Source of the DNA: Rhizomys pruinosus
Lineage: Eukaryota; Chordata; Mammalia; Rodentia; Spalacidae
Direction: 5' to 3'
DNA length: 64,000 bases
NCBI GenBank assembly: GCA_009823505.1
Contig: VZQC01010577.1
Location: 1,338,088-1,402,087 of the forward strand
The notes beneath the pieces were generated by a model that was not told the DNA's origin, searched no databases, and saw only the letters and a list, made by a program, of their open reading frames with translations. How positions within the stretch are numbered: position 1 is the first letter of the stretch; every line of letters begins with the position of its first letter. Made by a program: the position numbers and the translations under genes. Below, piece by piece: positions 55,459-64,000 of this stretch.

Positions 55459-55724
55459 GTAAGTTAAAGGAACATGTTTCGAAATTAGGGTTGAAATAAG
55501 CTTTTTAAATCTGAAGAACAGAATACAATAGCCTTCAGACTAATACATTTCAGAAGACATTTTCTTAAATAAAGCTAGAGTATTCATTTTATCTTAGTAA
55601 TATATATTCCTATGAATATATATTTTTGTTATAATACAAAATACATAATTAGATTGGGATAGAAAATTCTTTGAGAACTCCAAGATAAAATCTAGCACAT
55701 ATTTTCAAAAAGGTAGACTTTTAA

Positions 55725-55949
55725 AAAATTTATTTATTCATTTATTTATTTGTATGAATGATTTGTCTGCATGTAGGTCTGTGCACACGTGTTGTGCAAT
55801 GCCGCGGAGGTCAGAAGAGGGTGTCGGATTCCCCTGGAACTGGAGTTAAAGACCTTTCTCAGCTGCAATGTGGGTGCTGGAGATCAAACCCCAGTCCTCT
55901 GCAAGAGCAGTCGGCGCTCTTAACTGCTAAGCCATCTCTCTAGCCCCAT
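55725..55949 (-). mobile_element. B2 SINE, young, antisense, without internal duplication
   Basis: Complement 'cccctggaactggagttaaa' followed by 'gacctttctcagctgc'. A perfect 15-bp direct repeat, aaggtagacttttaa, lies at 55710-55724 and 55950-55964. Confidence 0.95.
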
Positions 55950-55965
55950 AAGGTAGACTTTTAAT

Positions 55966-56380
55966 GGTATGCTTGGTAGCTTCAGTTGTCCACTTGACAC
56001 ACTTGGGAAGAGGGAATGCCAATTAAGGAAATTCTTCCATTTTAGTGGCTTGAGGCCATGTTTGTGGGGCATTTTCTTGATTGTTGAGTGATGTGTGATG
56101 GCCCAGCCCATAGTGGGTGGTGCCACCCCTCCCCTCCGTGGGTGATCATGCTTTGTATAAGAAAGCAGGGTGAGCACAACTAGGTCAGGGGAGCAAGCCA
56201 GTAAGAAGGGTACCTCTCTGCTCTGTGCTTTAGTTCTTCTCCAGGTTCCTGAACTGAGTACCTGTCTGCTCTTCCTTAAGGATGAGCTGTGCTCATAATT
56301 GTAAGCCAAATAAACCCTCTCTCCCTCAAGTTAGTTTTGGTCAGTGTTTTATCATAGTAATAAAAAAGATAACTAGAACA
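55966..56380 (+). mobile_element. Common rodent interspersed repeat (possibly a URR1-type hAT element)
   Basis: 'tgtccacttgacacacttgg', 'ggcccagcccatagtgggtg' and 'gtaagccaaataaaccctct' appear in the same order as in a very common mouse repeat. The family name is from memory and uncertain. The open frame on the minus strand is not a gene. Confidence 0.65.
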
Positions 56381-56699
56381 AATTGATGGATTTTAATTTA
56401 TGTCAAAACTCTTCCCCACTTTTAAAATGTCTGTCTCTCAACAGCTATTTGATATTAGTAAAGCAACAGGAGGCTGTGGATGGACTGCCTATGCCTAGGC
56501 TCTAACCTTCATTAAGTTTTCTTTCTTCTTCCCATAATAGCATGAGGCAACCCAGGGAAATTTCACAGTTACAGTTTAAAAAGGAGTTAAGCTCTTATTT
56601 TCTACTGCAACAAATAAGCCAAGCAATTTCACATAATTTGATTACATGACACAATTACAAGTACATGACATCATAATTAAATCATTAACCTTGGTTTTT

Positions 56700-56865
56700 A
56701 ATAATATGTTATTTTGGGGGGATTTTTTGAGACAGGTTCTCTCTTGAGTCCCAGATGGCCTGGAGCTTGCTCTGTAGACCAGGCTGGCCTTGAACTCACA
56801 GAGATCCGCCTGCCTCTGCCTCCTGAGTGCTGGGATGAAAGGCGTGCACCACCACACCTGGCAAT
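56700..56865 (-). mobile_element. B1 SINE, antisense
   Basis: 'ttttttgagacaggttctct', 'cttgaactcacagagatccg', 'ggcgtgcaccaccacacctg'. Confidence 0.95.
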
Positions 56866-57029
56866 TCTATGTTATTCATGATGAACATAAATGAGCTGAC
56901 TATTTTGTAGTAGACTTTGAGTGACTATTGCAAGAGGACCTGTTAGTGTAGAGGCGGTAAGAGATTAGTGTAATTCAGCATGCAGTTTGTGAAGGATTGC
57001 TGGATGTTTGTCTCTTAGAAATTCTATTG

Positions 57030-57345
57030 AGCAGTGCAGGGTGGCACACGACATTTTTATTTTTTTATCTTTTTTTATTTTATGTGTATGAGTATACTGT
57101 CTGCATGTAAGTAGGTGCACCCGTGTCATGCAATGCTGTAGAGGTCAGAAGAGGGTGTCAGATTCCCCTGGAACTGGAGTTAAGACGGTCCTTAGCTGCC
57201 ATGTGGGTGCTCTGTAAGAGCTGAGCCATCTCTCCAGCCCCTGGCACATGATTTTAATCCCAACACTTGGAAGGCAGGGACAGGCAGATCATTGTGAGTT
57301 CAAGGCTAACTTTGTCTACATAAGTACTTTCAGGCCAACTGGAAG
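57030..57345 (+). mobile_element. B1 SINE split by a B2
   Basis: The B1 head is at 57030-57051 (gtgcagggtggcacacga) and the body at 57242-57345 ('atgattttaatcccaacact', 'tcattgtgagttcaaggcta'). A B2 lies between, flanked by tggcacacga/tggcacatga. Confidence 0.85.
57052..57241 (-). mobile_element. B2 SINE, antisense, nested in the B1
   Basis: Complement 'cccctggaactggagttaag' (no internal duplication), with the B-box region deleted between 'catgtgggtgctctgtaaga' and the head. Confidence 0.9.
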
Positions 57346-57990
57346 AAAAAGAAAAAAAGAAAGAATAAAAAGAAGTCTATTGAGAGAATTTTGTATGTCT
57401 TTCTCTAAAGTTGATAAACTTTCACATGAGTTATATTTAATATTAATCTATATTTGATGTTGAAGCAGATATATTTGTGATTTTATATGCCTATGTATGC
57501 ATATTTCTATGTATGCATAAACAGATTCATAAGTACACCTGTATACATATGTGTTTTCTATAGGACTAGAGGTTCAAAATATTTATGTATCAGGAGAAGT
57601 AACACTTTATCTTAGAAAAGTAATGAAATAAAATGTCTCAAAGAGCCAGAAAGTCTTTGAAAGGAAGTGGAGCATGCTGGTATTGTTGGACATAGTGGTG
57701 AGCTTGGCAGCTCAGGTAGAGAAGAGGGAGGGAGACAGCCAATGTATGAAACACCCCTAGAGGAGAGGGTGCCTATTTTAGTGAAACAATTTTCAGAAAA
57801 GAAAATAGTGAATTCCACTAATCATTCCAGATTGGACTACCCACATGGCTATATATGATAGAGTCATCTGGATATTTGAATGTGTTCTTTGATACTTTAT
57901 ATTTTTATAGCTCAGTGTACTGAAGCTAAAAATATCCTTATGCCACTGGTTAATTGAGGGGAGTTAGTCTAAGCAGTTCTATAAACTAAT
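57346..57990. other. Intergenic DNA, nothing recognised
   Basis: No supported gene; the overlapping small frames on both strands at 57612-57858 show no family. Confidence 0.45.
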
Positions 57991-57996
57991 GCATGA

Positions 57997-58208
57997 TTTG
58001 ATGGCCTAGCAGTTCAGAATGCCGACTGCTCTTGCAGAGGACCCGGGTTCAATCCCCTGCACCCACATGGCGGCCGAAAACTGTCTTTGACTCCAGTTCC
58101 AGGGGAATCCGATGCTCTCTTCTCACCTCCTCGGCATTGCACGATACAGGTGCACAAACCTATATGCAGACACTACATTCATACGCATACAAAAATAAAT
58201 TAAAAATT
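57997..58208 (+). mobile_element. B2 SINE, 5' truncated, without internal duplication
   Basis: 'tgatggcctagcagttcaga', 'gacccgggttcaatcccctg', 'ctttgactccagttccaggg'. Confidence 0.92.
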
Positions 58209-58394
58209 ATATAAAAACTTTTCCTTAAAATGAAAATGAATTTTTATTTCTTCATATCCAATTATAATATATGAGACTGAAAACTTCTTTGCTGTAGTTT
58301 TCTGCATGTAACCATTGTTATCATTAAATACGTAAAAAATCTATGTGCCAGGGCTCAAATATGGTATATAGTACAATTATTTCACGTATTTGTG

Positions 58395-58675
58395 TATATG
58401 TTTAAGCACAACTGTTGTGGATACACTCACCTCTGCATGAAAATATGGAGGACAGTGATGCTAACCTCAATACTTACCAGGCAGGGTCTCTAACAGAACG
58501 TGGAGCTAGATTGGCTGACCATGAGCTTCAGGTTCCTACTGTCTCTGTATCCATTGCACTAGAATTCATCATCCATGCCTGGCTATTATGCACGTCTTGA
58601 GGATCTGAATTCAAGTCCATCCACATGCTTTCCCAGCAGGAACGTTACCCACCAACCCTTCTTCCCAGCCCCTTT
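58395..58675 (-). mobile_element. B3 SINE, antisense
   Basis: 'ccaggcagggtctctaacag', 'gtggagctagattggctgac', 'ttgaggatctgaattcaagt', 'cttcttcccagcccc' follow the complement of B3. Confidence 0.78.
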
Positions 58676-59065
58676 AACACAGTTCTTTAATATAAAATGA
58701 ATTGAACTTCTTGGAAAACTTTGGAAGTAATTACCTACCACAGAGTACCTGCCATTTAAACATCTTAAACTAAATGTTATCATTTGAAACCATTTTGAAA
58801 TATGTTGTGGTTCATGAGGCATTATATGTTATTTTATTTGTATAATATTTTACCAAGGCTGATTTCTATTATATATAAATTAATTTACATGCTCTCAACT
58901 TTTATTTTAATTTTTCATAGAGAAAGGAAACATAGAGAGAAATATATTATATAAAGATATTGGTAGCAAGAATGATCATGCATGTTATGTTGTCTTAAAA
59001 ATAATAACAAAGTCCAACAAGACAGGTAAATCATATGAAGACATCCCATTTAAAATAATAGACTA
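58676..59065. other. Intergenic DNA, nothing recognised
   Basis: AT-rich, no call. Confidence 0.45.
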
Positions 59066-59192
59066 AGAATAGTGGTTCATGACTTTAATCACAGCACTTT
59101 GGGAGGGGGAGGCAGGTGGATCTCTGTGGGCTCAAGGCTAGCCTGTTCTATATACAAGTTCCAGGCCATTGTGGCTACAGGGAGATTCCTAC
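59066..59192 (+). mobile_element. B1 SINE
   Basis: 'aagaatagtggttcatgact', 'ggcaggtggatctctgtggg', 'gccattgtggctacagggag', followed by (CA)n. Confidence 0.88.
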
Positions 59193-59195
59193 TAA

Positions 59196-59202
59196 ACACA
59201 CA

Positions 59203-59239
<37 letters not shown>
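59196..59239 (+). repeat. (CA)n microsatellite
   Basis: About 20 CA units with one TA. Confidence 0.97.
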
Positions 59240-59241
<2 letters not shown>

Positions 59242-60580
59242 GCAGGCACACACAATGAAATAAGGTTCATATATTCAATATACACATATATATTCAAATA
59301 AATAGTAAAGTGACAGTATCTATCCAAATTGACACAAGTATATTAGAAAATGAATGGCAATTTTTAATTAAAATATCTTTAAAATAAGTAGAACTTAATT
59401 TCATTTGATCAAATAAAATGTCTTACACATGAAGATGGTTTTGCAACAAAAGGCCATAAAAACGTTGGAGACAAATTTTAAACTTTATTTGCTCAGACAC
59501 TCTGCAAACAGCACTGAGTCTAGACTGTGCTGGTATCGAGTTCATTTTCTCCCCTTTGAGTGCATTTTTGTTCATTTGTATTTTATTTATCTTTGGTTTT
59601 TCTTGGAGCCAAGCTTCAACCTCAGGTAGCCTAGACTGGCCTCTCCATATGACTGCAGGTTGCTTTGGGTTTCTGATTCCTGGTACTGCTTCTACCTCTT
59701 TTTTTATTTTTACAATTCATTATATATTTTTGGAACTTCATACATAAGTATTTGCATTATTTCCATCCCTGCCAGTTTCTCATGTTTCTGCCTCAAGTTC
59801 AGTGTTTACAGTTGGCCACCACTGCCCAAAGATCACCCTTTCCAAGTGTCCTCCTCTCCTGTGTGAACATTGTCTCTGCCCTCCTGTAGATGCCCTTAGC
59901 TGAAGGAAGATATGGGGCCAGAGTAAGAACAGAGTCAGGAGGTTCAGAGGCTCCTGAGTTAGCCCAGGTTAGAATGTCAACTGTCTAAACCTGATTCAGA
60001 TTCATCACCTTACTGAGAATTTTCTCATTTGTAAAACCAGTATTTTGCAAGAGGTTAGGCTAAAAATTGGAGTACTTATAAAGTAGATTATTGTGTTTGT
60101 CATCATGTTCCCTATTTGCATTTGAAAGACAATTGCAAACATGTATAGCAAGCTGTAATAATCTCTCTATTGGTAAGTACTGGATACAGACCGAAAGACC
60201 AGAGTTCTGTGCGTCTATATTGAAGCAATGTGTAGTTGTGTTACATGTGTATGATGATGTAACTGGAATAGATTGATACTAATATTAACATTGTCAAAGA
60301 AAATGTTTTAAATATTCAAATTATTAAAGTTAAATGCTAAACAATAAATGTATATCTCTAAAAAAGAACAAGGCATTGTGGACTAACTCCTATCCTATTA
60401 ATAATGCATAGGAAGGAAAACAAATATTTCCCAAAAAACACCATTGTATATTCATCTTGTGCTCCTACTCCAAGTGGGATAATCATTTTAAGATTCAATC
60501 AGAATTCTCATGTTGACAATATAACTGATTTTCACTATATTAAAATAAAATATTTTAGAAATGTTGATTATATTATTCTG
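59240..60580. other. Intergenic/intronic DNA upstream of OR8U copy 2
   Basis: Mostly unassigned; 59590-59700 may hold a degenerate antisense SINE. No coding support. It is within the inferred intron 55459-60596. Confidence 0.45.
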
Positions 60581-60596
60581 ATTCATTTGCTTGCAG
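60578..60596 (+). promoter_or_regulatory. Splice acceptor before OR8U copy 2
   Basis: 'ctgattcatttgcttgcag' ends at 60596, 15 bases before the ATG, the same distance as in copy 1. Copy 1's uATG is AAG here, so no uORF. Confidence 0.6.
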
Positions 60597-60611
60597 AAGT
60601 CCTGAAAACTT

Positions 60612-61562
60612 ATGGCTCAGATAAACTGCACTCAGGTGAAAGAGTTCATTCTTGCGGGCCTCACGGATTGTCAGGACCTGAAGATGCCTCTATTTGTGGT
60701 ATTTTTATCCATCTATCTTTTCACAACAGTAGGTAACCTTGGCTTGATCCTGGTGATTAGAACAGATGCAAGACTCAGCACACCAATGTACTTCTTCCTC
60801 AGCAATCTGGCTTTTGTTGATTTCTGCTATTCTTCTGTCATTACACCCAAAATGCTTGGAAATTTCTTGTATAAACAAAATATTATATCCTTTAGTGCCT
60901 GTGCTACCCAGTTAGGCTGTTTCCTGGCTTTCATGACAGCTGAGTGTCTGCTATTGGCTTCCATGGCCTATGACAGATATGTGGCCATTTGTAAACCTCT
61001 GCTCTATATGATCCTAATGTCCCCAGGAATCTGCATCCAGCTTGTAGCTGCCCCCTACAGTTACAGCTTCCTGGTTGCATTATTTCATGCCACCCTTACA
61101 TTCTGCCTCTGCTATTGTCGTGACAATATCATCAATCACTTCTACTGTGATGACATGCCTCTCCTCAGGCTGACTTGCTCAGACACTCACTCCAAGCAGC
61201 TGTGGATCTTTGCTTGTGCAGGGATCATGTTCATTTCCTCTCTTCTCATTGTCTTTATCTCCTATACATTCATCATCTCTGGCATCCTGAGGATGCGTTC
61301 AGCTGAGGGAAGGCGCAAGGCTTTCTCCACATGTGGTTCCCACATGCTGGCAGTGACAATTTTCTATGGGACCCTCATCTTTATGTATTTGCAACCCAGC
61401 TCTAACCATTCTCTTGACACAGACAAAATGGCCTCTGTCTTCTACACAGTGATCATCCCTATGTTGAACCCCTTGATATACAGCCTCAGGAACAAAGAAG
61501 TAAAGGATGCCATGAAGAAATTAATCACCAATCAAAGCCAGGCTTTTATGTTCATGAAATGA
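60612..61562 (+). CDS. Olfactory receptor, OR8U-type (copy 2)
   Basis: An intact 316-residue odorant receptor. Hallmarks: N5 glycosylation site (NCT), GN at 41-42, PMYFF at 58-62, [10 protein letters not shown] at 118-127, the full cysteine set C97/C169/C179/C189, KAFSTCGSH at 236-244 and [15 protein letters not shown] at 283-297. [25 protein letters not shown] and the segment [21 protein letters not shown] (199-211 part) are close to my memory of human OR8U1, closer than copy 1 is. Odd residue: K128 (AICKPLLY), where N is usual. Extra cysteines in TM4-ECL2 (C165, C167). The overlapping 110-aa frame at 60404-60736 is a shadow. AATAAA at 61615-61620 is about 50 bp after the stop. Confidence 0.96.
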   Translation: MAQINCTQVKEFILAGLTDCQDLKMPLFVVFLSIYLFTTVGNLGLILVIRTDARLSTPMYFFLSNLAFVDFCYSSVITPKMLGNFLYKQNIISFSACATQLGCFLAFMTAECLLLASMAYDRYVAICKPLLYMILMSPGICIQLVAAPYSYSFLVALFHATLTFCLCYCRDNIINHFYCDDMPLLRLTCSDTHSKQLWIFACAGIMFISSLLIVFISYTFIISGILRMRSAEGRRKAFSTCGSHMLAVTIFYGTLIFMYLQPSSNHSLDTDKMASVFYTVIIPMLNPLIYSLRNKEVKDAMKKLITNQSQAFMFMK

Positions 61563-61614
61563 AGAAAATTCTTTGGCTAAATAGTAACGAATTTTGTTTT
61601 TTCCAACTTTTTGT

Positions 61615-61620
61615 AATAAA
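61615..61620 (+). terminator. Candidate poly(A) signal AATAAA for OR8U copy 2
   Basis: First canonical hexamer after the stop codon. Confidence 0.5.
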
Positions 61621-61857
61621 ATATTATTGACATGCCTATTACTATATGATATAACAGGGATTTATCGTTTCTAATATGGAGAAATTTTACATGCACGATG
61701 TTATATCACATATAAAAAGTAACTAACAGTTTACAACCACTTCTTTCATTTTTGAAATGGAAAGTACATAACAAAAATTGTCTGGCCAATAATTTGTTAT
61801 AACACTGTCTCGTTTTTCAAATGAAGAGAAGTAGATTTACAATGACTATTAAGATGT

Positions 61858-62280
61858 ATATGGGGTGGATGCAGTTTAGTATAAGAATCCTGTCCAAGGA
61901 CCCACACTCTTCTCTAAGATTTGACCCTTTTTGTTCATTGAAATCTGTTGCATGCAGGTACTTCATTGATGAAATCTGAGAGATGCATCAGTATTCTATC
62001 TACCCCTGGTTCCATTCTATTCCGTGAGCCTTATGTGTAGAAATTCCATTGTAGATGTGCCACTTAGTGTAGGGCATCACCTGGACATTTACTGTCTTTC
62101 TGTGATCAGTTGTGGAATCCTGTAATAGTCTCTATTCGCTGTGAAAGAAGCTTCTTTGATGAGTGGTGACAGCTATATTTTTTTGTAAATATAAGGATGT
62201 ATATAGTAAGACATTACATTTGTCTAGGGATGAGACAACCTTGGTGCTTTCTCTAAGATCTATGGCTTCTCCAACTTTGA
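61858..62280 (-). mobile_element. L1 3' UTR, inverted half of a twin-primed insertion
   Basis: It matches 43700-44150 in the same antisense reading ('gaatcctgtccaaggacc', 'tttgtctagggatgagacaa'). Confidence 0.8.
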
Positions 62281-62755
62281 GTATTTGACCACTGTGGAAG
62301 AGGGAGCAGAAAGACTGTAAGAGCCAGGGAGGAAGTGCATGACCATAGGGAGTCTTACTGGCTCCTAGGACTTGTTTGTATGAACTTACAGCATTGGTGA
62401 CAGCATGCACTTGTGCTTGCTGTCAGGCAAACTCAAGCAGACAAAAACCAAGCATAGTACTATGGAATGGGTAGCAGCTCCCAATTTTTTGTTGAAGAAT
62501 TATTTGAAGCTGATTATTACTGGGTCAGGAAGAGCTAATCTTGATTAGAGGAGTGACTCTAAGTAGGCTGACTAGACTCTGTGTGTGAGCTTGTACTGAG
62601 GGACATCTGGGAACATTAACTAGACTCAATAAGCCTTCATGTAAATGACAGAATGCATGAAAATTAGTCACAAGTATGAGATGGTGCTGATTAAAAAGGG
62701 GGAAAAAAGAGGTTAAAATGTTGTATTAAATACACAAATATTCAATAAAAAGGTA
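62281..62755 (+). mobile_element. L1 3' UTR, forward half with tail
   Basis: It is the reverse complement of about 43200-43680 (gaagctgattattactgggt). It ends 'taaatacacaaatattcaat' then aaaaa. Confidence 0.82.
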
Positions 62756-62761
62756 CATATG

Positions 62762-62985
62762 ATCTGGGGAAATTTCTCAGTGGTTAAGAACACTGGGTGC
62801 TCTTCAGAGTTCCTGAATTTAGTTCCCAGTTCTCACATGGTAGCAACCAACTATAGGCCACTGCAGTTCTAGGGGATTCAATGCCACCTTCTGGTCTCTG
62901 TCTACATTGTAGGCAAGCATTGTGCAGACACGCTAAGCACTCATCCATATAAAATAAATATAAATAAATAATTTTAAAAGATATG
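62762..62985 (+). mobile_element. B2 SINE, old
   Basis: 'tctggggaaatttctcagtg' head, 'tgaatttagttcccagttct', A-rich tail. Confidence 0.85.
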
Positions 62986-63228
62986 TGGTTATAGAAAGAA
63001 CATAGAAAAGTGTTCAAATGACTCTTACCCACTTCAAGTTTCTAATATTTCACCAACAATATTTTACCTGGTAAAATCACATCATGTAAATAATTTATTT
63101 TATTCTAATTTCTTGGAAAAATGCCTGAAACTCGAGAGCTTTCTTATCTTTATAAATATAACAAATTGTTTTATTAAACAAAATACTACCACATTTTAAC
63201 TTTATTCATGTTAAGAATTGAACATGAT

Positions 63229-63466
63229 CGGGGCTGGAGAGATGGCCTAGCGGTTAAGAGCGCCGACCGCTCTTGCAGAGGACCCGGGTTCGATCCCCAG
63301 CACCCACATGGCGGCCGAGAGCCGTCTGAAACTCCAATTCCAGGAGAGCTCCAGTTCCAGGGGAGTCCGACACCCTCTTCTGACCTCCGCGGCGTTGCAC
63401 GTCACGGGTGCACAGACTTGCATGCACACAATACATTCATACACATACGGGAAAAAAAAAAAAAAA
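63229..63466 (+). mobile_element. B2 SINE, youngest-looking copy
   Basis: It keeps nearly all CpGs (gcggttaagagcgccgaccg; gggttcgatccccagc; catggcggccgagagccg), with an intact A-box/B-box Pol III promoter and the internal duplication. The tail is a nearly pure A-run. Target repeats: aagaattgaacatgat (63213-63228) and aagaatgaacatgat (63467-63481). Confidence 0.96.
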
Positions 63467-63529
63467 AAGAATGAACATGATGTACTCTTCCAGCAGCTTG
63501 GTTTGTCTTTTAAAAAAATTCATTCTTTT

Positions 63530-64000
63530 TTAATGTATGTTTTTATTGAGTGTTGTGCATTTCATATAATACATCTGAATCATATTTAGCCCCTTCACCT
63601 ATTTGAACACTCAAATCATTTCATGCATTCTGACATATATGGTAAGGCCTATCAAGTCACATTTTTGTACCCAGATTGCCCTTGGTATAGGTCCAGTCAC
63701 TGGACCCTGGTCAGCCTATCAGACACCACTCCCTCAAAGAAGATCAACTCTCCCTAATCCAGCAGGGCTCAACTGCCAATTGTTTCTCCCCTAAGACTGG
63801 AACTTGTTACCCATTTCCTCACTTTTTTGCTAAGATTTTATCTGAATGATTTTACATGGATCTTGTAGTAACATGATTGGCTATGACTAGAAAAATGTGT
63901 GATCCAGGGAGAGAATCCCTATGGATGGAGACCACATGTTTTAGCCAAATACACTCACAATAGTTGAAACAGTGTAGACCATAGAGAAGTAATGTGAATT
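63530..64000 (-). mobile_element. Old L1 3' UTR, antisense, cut by the window edge
   Basis: 'attgagtgttgtgcatttca' start, 'gaagatcaactctccctaat' and 'ggaacttgttacccatttcc' match 43210-43520. Confidence 0.75.

Noticed and set aside
56100..56309. 129-aa minus-strand frame
   Set aside because: It lies within a common rodent interspersed repeat (55966-56380).
60404..60736. 110-aa frame overlapping OR8U copy 2
   Set aside because: It is a shadow in another frame of the receptor start; the same shadow occurs at 50300-50521 over copy 1.
1..64000. tRNA-like B-box matches (ggttcgatccc) suggesting tRNA genes
   Set aside because: Every match lies in a B2, ID or B4 SINE and none folds as a tRNA by eye.

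Overview
This window is nuclear DNA from a muroid rodent. It holds five intact single-coding-exon olfactory receptor (OR) genes, all on the + strand, in an AT-rich background packed with rodent retroposons: B1, B2, B3, B4 and L1. The youngest B2 copies have a CpG-rich consensus and a short internal duplication that I do not recall from house mouse B2. A non-Mus muroid is therefore likely, but I cannot name the species. There are no bacterial operons, CRISPR arrays or plasmid/phage features.

Layout. 1-3.4 kb: an OR5M-type receptor (1688-2623) followed 62 bp later by an L1 3' fragment. 3.4-16.4 kb: a pile-up of old L1 pieces in both orientations, including one long decayed element with recognisable 5' region, ORF1 and ORF2 remnants (about 8.2-12.8 kb). 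16.4-24.7 kb: SINE-rich DNA holding the probable promoter/first exon (about 18.4-18.55 kb) of the first OR8J-type gene (24765-25712). About 26.0 kb: a rearranged U6 snRNA pseudogene. 27-29.4 kb: an inverted/forward L1 composite. 30.2-34.0 kb: probable first exon and coding exon (33058-34020) of a second OR8J-type gene. 34-44.5 kb: SINEs, an old ERVL-type LTR broken by an inverted duplication and an L1 tail, and a possible EBF/homeodomain regulatory site near 39.27 kb. 44.5-51.3 kb: probable first exon and coding exon (50373-51332) of an OR8U-type gene. 51.8-53.5 kb: a young B2 and a compound L1 insertion. 55.3-61.6 kb: probable first exon and coding exon (60612-61562) of a second OR8U-type gene. 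61.8-64 kb: twin-primed L1, two B2 copies and an antisense L1 tail.

How the genes work together. Each receptor is an odorant-binding GPCR expected to couple to Golf in the cilia of olfactory sensory neurons. Normally one allele of one receptor gene is expressed per neuron. The genes form two local duplicate pairs (OR8J x2, OR8U x2). In each pair the similarity seems to extend to the upstream non-coding exon ending in a GT splice donor, so the duplication units probably included promoters. Family assignments rest on my memory of human OR8J, OR8U and OR5M proteins, not on a search. The most unusual signals are structural: a U6 copy carrying an inverted copy of its own first half, a perfect 56-bp inverted repeat around an L1 tail inside an LTR, and an L1 insertion with about 500 bp of unexplained filler. 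I found no convincing new multi-gene system.
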